DNA of 11,492 bases from Pseudoflavonifractor sp047637855. Lineage in GTDB: Bacteria > Bacillota > Clostridia > Oscillospirales > Oscillospiraceae. Position numbers and translations under genes: made by a program. Below the pieces are notes generated by a model that was given only the letters and a program-made list of their open reading frames with translations, searched no databases and was not told where the DNA came from. Every line of letters begins with the position of its first letter. Position 1 is the stretch's first letter. The stretch covers positions 1 through 11,492 of the forward strand of contig JBLJBF010000080.1 in NCBI GenBank assembly GCA_047637855.1. The letters run 5' to 3'. This document shows positions 6,885 to 11,492 of this stretch, in pieces.

Positions 6885-7610
6885 TTACGGCCATATTTCC
6901 CGCAGCTCATCTTTGCGAAACTGCTGGAACTGCCTCTGCACCTTAGGCAAGGCGCCCCTGCTGATGGGAACCCTGTGCGTGCCGCCCACCACAAAATCCA
7001 TCTCCCGCATATCCTGCACATGGACGAGGTTGACAATATAGCTGCGGCGACAGCGCAGGAAAGGCAGCCCGTCCAGCATATCAATGAGCGTATCGAATAC
7101 CATATTGGATCGCAGCTCTCCCTGGGCGGTCATAAAAACGCAGTTTTTCCGCTGCGCCTCTACATAGAGAATATCATGCAGCCGCAGGGAGACATTCTGG
7201 CGGTTCACCACGATCTCCATGGCTCTGCTGTAACGCTCCATCTTCCCCCGGCACTTCTTCATAGCTCTCAGAAAACTTGCCTCGGTCACAGGCTTGACGA
7301 TATAGTAGACCGCTGCGTCGCAGCCAGCAATCCCGTAGTCCCCGCTGATCGTGGTGAAGATGATGACGGCCTCTTTGCCGGCGGCATGGATTTTTTCGGC
7401 GGTGTCCAGCCCGGTGAACCCGCCCCGGGTCATGAAGAGGTCCATGAAAATAATCTGATAGGCACCCGGCCGGAAGGCGGGCAGGAACGCTTCTCCGCTC
7501 TCAAAGAAGTCCACCTCTGCGGCATAGCCCCGGGTTTGCAGATAGCGGTCAAGGAGTGCGCCCAGCTTTGCCGCATCCTCTTTTCTGTTCTCGCAGATTG
7601 CCATTTTCAC
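6885..7610 (-). CDS. LytTR-family response regulator (AgrA/LytR-like)
   Basis: This 241-aa protein is a two-component regulator. The receiver domain (about 1-120) has the phosphoacceptor Asp57 in IIFMDLFM, Thr86/Thr87 in IIFTT and Lys106 in VKP. The acidic pocket is atypical: the usual Asp-Asp near the N-terminus is Glu7-Asn8 (AICENRKED). Residues about 133-235 form a LytTR DNA-binding domain, recognised by LHDILYVEAQRKNC, FLRCRRSYIVNL and the ending VPISRG. The start is a GTG at 7610 with GGGGGAG 8 nt before it; an ATG two codons later (7604) would be 14 nt from that site. No histidine kinase gene is in the window. It diverges from a secreted protease gene across 71 bp, which suggests that it may control that gene. 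Its signal and partner kinase are unknown. Confidence 0.9.
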   Translation of the reverse strand: MKMAICENRKEDAAKLGALLDRYLQTRGYAAEVDFFESGEAFLPAFRPGAYQIIFMDLFMTRGGFTGLDTAEKIHAAGKEAVIIFTTISGDYGIAGCDAAVYYIVKPVTEASFLRAMKKCRGKMERYSRAMEIVVNRQNVSLRLHDILYVEAQRKNCVFMTAQGELRSNMVFDTLIDMLDGLPFLRCRRSYIVNLVHVQDMREMDFVVGGTHRVPISRGALPKVQRQFQQFRKDELREIWP

Positions 7611-7632
7611 ACGCCCATCTCCCCCGTCCTCT

Positions 7633-7662
7633 CGGTGTTTTGCCGCCGGGGAAAAAACACCG
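7633..7662. repeat. 9-bp inverted repeat between divergent regulator and protease genes
   Basis: CGGTGTTTT (7633-7641) is matched by AAAACACCG (7654-7662) with 12 nt between. The arms are 21 bp apart start to start, about two helical turns, which would suit a dimeric DNA-binding protein. It sits in the 71-bp gap shared by the LytTR regulator and the protease and may be an operator or a 5' leader hairpin. No convincing -35/-10 pair was found in this gap on either strand. Confidence 0.5.
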
Positions 7663-7681
7663 CGCTGTAAAAGATAGGTTT

Positions 7682-8500
7682 ATGGAGCGCATAGCCCCCC
7701 TCCTGCTCGCCCTGCTGCTGACCCTCTCCCCTGCCGTCCGTGCCGCCGAGGGAGGCGGTGCGGTGCGGGTTGGCGCCATCGACTCGGGCATACTGGCCAC
7801 TCATCCCGCCCTCGAAGGGGTTGCCATTGAGCAGGGTGAGAATTTTGTGTTTCAAGGCGCGTCGTCAAAGGACCTGTTGGGCCACGGCACCCGCATCAGC
7901 CACCTGATTGCGGACCAATGCCCGGCGGCCACGCTGGTGCCCCTTGCGGTGGCCTCCCGCTATCCGTCCGGCCTGCAGGCGGTCTGTGGCCCGGACGTCA
8001 TCGCCAAGGCCATCGTGGATGCCATAGACAGGTATGGCTGCCGGGTGCTGAATCTCAGCATCGGCGTGACCGAGGATGGTCAGGCTCTGCGCGACGCGGC
8101 CGCCTATGCGGAGGAGCGAGTCGTTCTGCTGGTGGCGGCCGTCGGGAATGGGGGGATCACCGCCCCGGGGGCCCGGTTCTTCCCCGCCGCCTATGACGCC
8201 GTCGTGGCGATAGGTGCGGTAGATGGCAGCGGGATTGTCGCGCCCTTTTCTCAGGCAGGCTATCCCTTCGTCTGCGCCAGGGGGGTAGACGTGGAAGTCC
8301 TCTCCTTCGGCTTTTCCATCGTGCCGCCCAAGGTATCGGGGACCTCCTGCGCGACCGCCACCGTCACAGGCCTCGCCGCCGAGCTGCTGCACCGCAACCC
8401 TGACTGGAGTGCCAGGGAGCTGCGGGACGCGCTGCGTAACTCTGCCCGGAGCGAGAGCGCAGGATATGACAGCCGCTGCGGCTGGGGCGTCGTAGCTTAA
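7682..8500 (+). CDS. Small secreted subtilisin-like (S8) serine protease
   Basis: This 272-aa protein starts with a signal peptide (residues 1-21, hydrophobic LLLALLLTL, likely cleaved after AVRA) followed almost at once by a compact S8 domain. The catalytic set is complete: Asp34 in GAIDSG, His68 in GHGTR, the oxyanion Asn156 in AVGNGG, and Ser222 in SGTSCATATVTG. There is no recognisable inhibitory propeptide or C-terminal anchor, so the mature enzyme (about 250 aa) would be released outside the cell. The serine motif differs from the common SGTSMATPHVAG (Cys for Met, no Pro-His). Six Cys are present. The ATG at 7682 has only a weak Shine-Dalgarno (AGATAGG); an in-frame TTG at 7640 would add a positively charged n-region, but it has no binding site. 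Its divergence from the LytTR regulator suggests regulated secretion, perhaps for peptide processing. The substrate is unknown. Confidence 0.87.
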   Translation: MERIAPLLLALLLTLSPAVRAAEGGGAVRVGAIDSGILATHPALEGVAIEQGENFVFQGASSKDLLGHGTRISHLIADQCPAATLVPLAVASRYPSGLQAVCGPDVIAKAIVDAIDRYGCRVLNLSIGVTEDGQALRDAAAYAEERVVLLVAAVGNGGITAPGARFFPAAYDAVVAIGAVDGSGIVAPFSQAGYPFVCARGVDVEVLSFGFSIVPPKVSGTSCATATVTGLAAELLHRNPDWSARELRDALRNSARSESAGYDSRCGWGVVA

Positions 8501-8512
8501 CCTTCCGCCAAA

Positions 8513-8556
8513 GCAAGGCCGCGCCCTCTCACAGACCGAGTGGGGCGTGGCCTTGC
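8513..8556 (+). terminator. Long GC-rich hairpin after the protease gene, possible terminator
   Basis: Arms 8513-8527 and 8542-8556 pair over 15 bp with two G-U pairs, and CTC/GAG extend the stem inside the loop. It begins 13 nt after the protease stop. No U-tract follows on either strand, so it may be a weak or factor-dependent terminator, or only an mRNA 3'-end stabiliser. Confidence 0.45.
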
Positions 8557-8638
8557 CCGTCCCTCCCAAGTTCAAAACCTGCACCCTTCTCCACAGGGCC
8601 GGAAGGCAGATGCCTGCCATCCGCTCCGTGCGCGGCAC

Positions 8639-8667
8639 TTGTTATGGCGGTTTTATCATGGTACAAT
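8639..8667 (+). promoter_or_regulatory. Extended -10 promoter of the DUF2207 gene
   Basis: TTGTTA (8639-8644) and TACAAT (8662-8667) are 17 bp apart, and TGG directly precedes the -10, giving the TGN extension. Transcription should begin near 8674, leaving a leader of about 115 nt before the ATG at 8789. Confidence 0.72.
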
Positions 8668-8673
8668 AAGCGC

Positions 8674-8788
8674 ACCACAAGGTAAACGGACGCTGCATCA
8701 AGCGAGAGGCGTTCCTTGTGGGTGGAAACGTAATCTGCTCTTGTCGGCACGGAAAACCCTTTTAAGGGAGAAGGAGACGTATCGCCAT
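8674..8788 (+). promoter_or_regulatory. Structured 5' leader of the DUF2207 gene
   Basis: The predicted mRNA would begin with a hairpin: CCACAAGG (8675-8682) pairs with CCTTGTGG (8714-8721), enclosing ACGC/GCGT (8690-8693 with 8709-8712). AGGAG (8772-8776) lies 12 nt before the ATG, a long spacing. I do not recognise a known riboswitch class. It may simply be a 5' stabilising hairpin. Confidence 0.4.
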
Positions 8789-10450
8789 ATGAAATTAAAA
8801 CCCCAAAAACAGCTTCTTGCTTTGGTGGCGCTTGTGATATTGCTCACGCTGGGCTCCGTTCCCGCTCTTGCGGCGGAGAAGGGCATCCCCTCCATCCAGG
8901 TGAGCGCCGTACTGGCACCAGACGGGTCCGCGGTCATCACCGAGATTTGGGACGTGCGGGGGGTATCCGGAGGCACGGAATATTATAAAGCGCTCAACCA
9001 CATGGAGGGTATGCGCGTGCATTCCCTCATGGTGTGGGATGAGTCGGGCACACCGTATCAGACGCTGGACAGCTGGAACACGGGCTTGACGCTTTCCGAG
9101 AAGGCGGGCACCTGCGGTATTTTAAACACCTCCGACGGCTATGAGCTCTGCTGGGGCATCGGCAGCTATGGCGACCACCGGTATACCATCCAATACAGCA
9201 TAGAGGGCCTGGTGAAGGACTACGGCGACTACGCGGGGTTTTACCATCAGTTCATCTCCGAGCTCTCCAGCGCCCCCGGGTCCGCCGAGGTCCAGATCCG
9301 GCTGGCCGATGCGCGCCTGACCGAAGGGGACGCGCGGATTTGGGGCTATGGCTTTCCGGGCGAGGTGGAGATCGGCGGCGACGGCGTGCTGCGTGCCTTT
9401 TCCACGCATGCGCTGGGCCGCAGGGACTATGTGAACGTGCTCTGCCGCTTTGAGAAAGACCTGTTCCCTGCGGCGGCCAAGGCGGGCATTTCGTTTGAAA
9501 AACTGCAAGGCTCCGCGGAGGGGCGCGGCTCCGGGACAGGCGCGACTGTAGCCGCCCTTTTGGGCGGAAGTATTGCTGTGGCAGCCCTTTTGGCCGGCTT
9601 CATGGCCATGCTCTTTTTGTCGCGCTGCAAGCTGGCGGATGGCACCGTGGTGAAGTTCCCCAAGCGGAAGGAGATCAAAGCCAGCCGGTCCATTCCCTTT
9701 CACGGCAGTATTCCTGCTGTGTATTCCGCGATGAGCCTGCTGCGCCGGGGAATCGCCTGCCAGCGCCTCATGGGCGCCTATCTCATTCGCTGGCAGGAGG
9801 CAAGGTATATCCGCATCGAGAAACGGGGAGTGGGGGCGAAGAAGCAGGAGGAGGTCGTTGTTTTTTCCTCCCGGACCGTGCCGCTCCAGGGCGCGGAGAG
9901 AACCCTGTACCAAATTTTAATCGGCGGCGCCGACCGGGACGGCGTCCTTTGGACCTCCGCCATAGAGGAGAGCGCGGAAGCGCTCTACAAGGAGCTGACA
10001 GCGTGGGCCAATGAGGTACAGGAGGACGGCCGGAGAGAGCTGATCGCGTCAGGCATGGCGGCGATGGATGGGAAAGGCGCAGTCCGCTTGACAGCCGCAG
10101 GATTTCAGCAGGCGCTCAGTGCCCTCGGGCTTCAGAAATACCTGGCGGAACTGGGCGTACCGCGCGGCGACGCACCCCCTCCGACGGAGCTTTGGGGGAA
10201 CTATCTCGTGTTCGCCGCCCTGTTTGGCACGGGGGAGCAAGTCCTCGCGCATATGAAGGCCCTGGACCCCGCCTATTTTGACACCTTCTCAGGCCTGTAT
10301 GGCTGCAATGCCTACACCATGATGTACTTTATGACTATGACGAACCATATCTCCAACGCCTATACGCCGAGCACGGACGGGATGGGCGGCGTGGCCGGCT
10401 CTATCGGCGGCGGCGGTTTCTCCGGAGGCGGAGGCGGCGGAAGCCGGTAG
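8789..10450 (+). CDS. DUF2207 family membrane protein with Gly-rich tail
   Basis: This 553-aa protein has a signal peptide (1-28, LLALVALVILLTL, cleavage near ALA|AEK). An extracytoplasmic region of about 220 residues follows, opening with VSAVLAPDGSAVITEIWDV, typical of the DUF2207 fold. A membrane helix lies at about 251-277, and a cytoplasmic part of about 260 residues includes a segment like ELWGNYLVFAALFGTGEQV (467-485) shared by the family. The C-terminus is a glycine stretch (GSIGGGGFSGGGGGGSR, 537-553) of the kind common in these proteins. The function of DUF2207 proteins is not established. The start at 8789 is set by the signal peptide and by the AGGAG upstream; the open frame continues further 5' but would run through the promoter and hairpin. 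Unlike many members, only one clear membrane helix is seen besides the signal. It follows the protease on the same strand, but has its own promoter. Confidence 0.85.
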   Translation: MKLKPQKQLLALVALVILLTLGSVPALAAEKGIPSIQVSAVLAPDGSAVITEIWDVRGVSGGTEYYKALNHMEGMRVHSLMVWDESGTPYQTLDSWNTGLTLSEKAGTCGILNTSDGYELCWGIGSYGDHRYTIQYSIEGLVKDYGDYAGFYHQFISELSSAPGSAEVQIRLADARLTEGDARIWGYGFPGEVEIGGDGVLRAFSTHALGRRDYVNVLCRFEKDLFPAAAKAGISFEKLQGSAEGRGSGTGATVAALLGGSIAVAALLAGFMAMLFLSRCKLADGTVVKFPKRKEIKASRSIPFHGSIPAVYSAMSLLRRGIACQRLMGAYLIRWQEARYIRIEKRGVGAKKQEEVVVFSSRTVPLQGAERTLYQILIGGADRDGVLWTSAIEESAEALYKELTAWANEVQEDGRRELIASGMAAMDGKGAVRLTAAGFQQALSALGLQKYLAELGVPRGDAPPPTELWGNYLVFAALFGTGEQVLAHMKALDPAYFDTFSGLYGCNAYTMMYFMTMTNHISNAYTPSTDGMGGVAGSIGGGGFSGGGGGGSR

Positions 10451-10462
10451 TGGAGAAAACGA

Positions 10463-10504
10463 AGAGCCGTCTGAGAATTTGTGATTCTCAGACGGCTCTC
10501 TTTT
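10463..10504. terminator. Strong bidirectional intrinsic terminator
   Basis: A perfect 16-bp stem (10463-10478 with 10484-10499), 5-nt loop TTGTG, is followed on the plus strand by CTTTTATTTTC. It ends the DUF2207 transcript 12 nt after its stop. On the minus strand the stem is followed by TCGTTTTC, so it may also end the convergent nspC transcript. Confidence 0.93.
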
Positions 10505-10523
10505 ATTTTCATGAACCGCGGCG

Positions 10524-11492
10524 TCAGGACAGCCGGCATTTGAAATCGGCGTAGCCGAACCGCTTCACCAGCTCGATCTCTCCGCTCTGCCGGCGCAGCG
10601 CAATGGAGGGAAGACAGATCCCGTTGAAGGTGTTGTTCTTCACCATGGAGTAGATGGCCATGTCGCTGAATACCAGCCGGTCGCCCGGCTTGAGGGGCCG
10701 GTCGAAGGAATAGTCGCCGATGATGTCCCCGGCCAGGCAGGTAGACCCCGCAAGGCGGTAGGTGTGCGCCTTTTCCCCCGCCTGGCCGCTGCCCTCCAGC
10801 GGGGGGCGGTAGGGCATTTCGATGACGTCGGGCATATGACAGGCGGCAGAGGCGTCCAGCAGGGCGATCTCTATGCCGTTTTCCACCACGTCGAGCACGC
10901 TGGCCACCAGGAAGCCCGCGTCCAGGGCCACGGCCTCCCCCGGCTCCAGGTAGACCGCGACGCCGTACTTTTCCCGGAAGCGCCGGATGGCGGCGATGAG
11001 AGCCTCCCGGTCGTAGTCCGGACGGGTGATGTGGTGCCCGCCGCCGAAGTTGACCCATTTCATCCGGGGCAGAAATGCGCCGAACTGCTCCTCCATCGCC
11101 GCCAGAGTTTCGATAAGCGCGTGGCTGTTCTGCTGACAGAGGGTATGGAAATGCAGGCCCTCAAGTCCCTCCAGCAGGTCCGGGCGGAAGTGCTCTCTGA
11201 TCACGCCCAGCCGCGACCCTGCGGCGCAGGGATCATAGATGCCATGCTCCTGGGTGGAGCAGGCGGGGTTTACGCGGATGCCGCAGCTCTTGCCCGCGGC
11301 AAGGGCTCTGCCGCGGTACTTCTCCCACTGGCGGAAGGAGTTGAAGCTGATATGGTCGCACAGGCTCAGAATCTCGTCAAAATCCTGCTCCACATAGGCG
11401 GCGGAGAAGATATGGGTCTCTCCCCCCATCTCCTCCCGGCCCAGCCTTGCCTCAAAGAGCCCGCTGGCCGTCGTCCCGTCCAGGTACTGCCC
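10524..11492 (-). CDS. nspC: Carboxynorspermidine/carboxyspermidine decarboxylase, 5' end cut
   Basis: The last 322 codons are visible; roughly 50-60 N-terminal residues, including the usual PLP-binding lysine, lie beyond the right edge. NspC is a PLP-dependent, alanine racemase-fold enzyme that decarboxylates carboxy(nor)spermidine to (nor)spermidine in the aspartate-semialdehyde-dependent polyamine pathway. Family landmarks, numbered from the first visible residue, are QYLDGTTASGLFEARLG (2-18), GLHFHTLCQQNS (112-123), NFGGGHHIT (148-156), EPGEAVALDAG (183-193), AACHMPDVIEMPYRP (216-230) and AGSTCLAGD (248-256). By analogy with ornithine decarboxylase, the Cys of STCLAGD is the likely general acid. 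The TGA stop is 20 nt from the shared terminator. In other bacteria its partner is carboxyspermidine dehydrogenase; no such gene is visible here. Spermidine rather than norspermidine as product is an inference for this host. Confidence 0.93.
   Translation of the reverse strand, partial: GQYLDGTTASGLFEARLGREEMGGETHIFSAAYVEQDFDEILSLCDHISFNSFRQWEKYRGRALAAGKSCGIRVNPACSTQEHGIYDPCAAGSRLGVIREHFRPDLLEGLEGLHFHTLCQQNSHALIETLAAMEEQFGAFLPRMKWVNFGGGHHITRPDYDREALIAAIRRFREKYGVAVYLEPGEAVALDAGFLVASVLDVVENGIEIALLDASAACHMPDVIEMPYRPPLEGSGQAGEKAHTYRLAGSTCLAGDIIGDYSFDRPLKPGDRLVFSDMAIYSMVKNNTFNGICLPSIALRRQSGEIELVKRFGYADFKCRLS

Noticed and set aside
7556..7681. Upstream extension of the protease reading frame to an ATG at 7556
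   Set aside because: It would overlap the start of the divergent response regulator and bury the signal peptide; ATG 7682 directly precedes a good signal sequence.
7865..8638. Minus-strand open frame of 257 codons opposite the protease
   Set aside because: The plus strand encodes a complete S8 catalytic set; the reverse frame shows no family.
8720..8730. GGGTGGAAACG resembling the T-box antiterminator sequence
   Set aside because: The match to the T-box consensus is partial, there is no room for stem I or a terminator, and the downstream gene is unrelated to amino acids or tRNA charging.
8540..8788. Upstream extension of the DUF2207 reading frame
   Set aside because: It crosses a hairpin and a strong promoter, and the signal peptide begins at 8789.
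10360..11058. Minus-strand open frame of 232 codons overlapping nspC and the terminator
   Set aside because: It is in a different frame from nspC, is Arg/Gly/Pro-rich, and runs through the strong terminator into the DUF2207 gene; nspC explains the strand.

Overview
The window looks like chromosomal DNA from a GC-rich anaerobic Firmicute, probably a gut clostridium of the Oscillospiraceae or a relative. This is inferred from strong AGGAGG-type ribosome binding sites, TTG and GTG starts, TACAAT -10 boxes, a selenium-dependent type molybdenum hydroxylase operon, an AgrA-like LytTR regulator and an NspC-type polyamine enzyme. No phage, IS element, CRISPR array, tRNA or rRNA was seen.

Left half (1-6771, all minus strand). 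A four-gene molybdenum hydroxylase operon is read right to left from a promoter near 5714-5743. It holds a fused 2Fe-2S/molybdopterin hydroxylase of the selenium-dependent xanthine dehydrogenase type, a MocA/YgfJ-like nucleotidyltransferase (4-base overlap), a separate molybdopterin-binding large subunit (XdhA-like), and the start of a separate 2Fe-2S subunit that runs off the left edge (1-base overlap). Upstream, behind its own promoter and ending in a strong hairpin terminator, is an unusual regulator. It joins a degenerate MocA-like domain to a ModE-like winged helix and is the obvious candidate controller of the operon.

Middle (6885-10450). A LytTR response regulator (minus) faces a small secreted subtilisin-like protease (plus) across a 71-base gap that contains a 9-bp inverted repeat. 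A DUF2207 membrane protein with a Gly-rich tail follows the protease, with its own extended -10 promoter and a structured leader of about 115 nt. No histidine kinase is visible.

Right end (10463-11492). A strong bidirectional terminator separates the DUF2207 gene from a convergent nspC (carboxynorspermidine/carboxyspermidine decarboxylase), which is cut at its 5' end by the window edge.

The most distinctive items are the MocA-ModE fusion regulator, the co-transcription of two differently built molybdenum hydroxylases with differing predicted active-site residues, and an in-phase A AAA AAA slippery heptamer at the hydroxylase/mocA junction.
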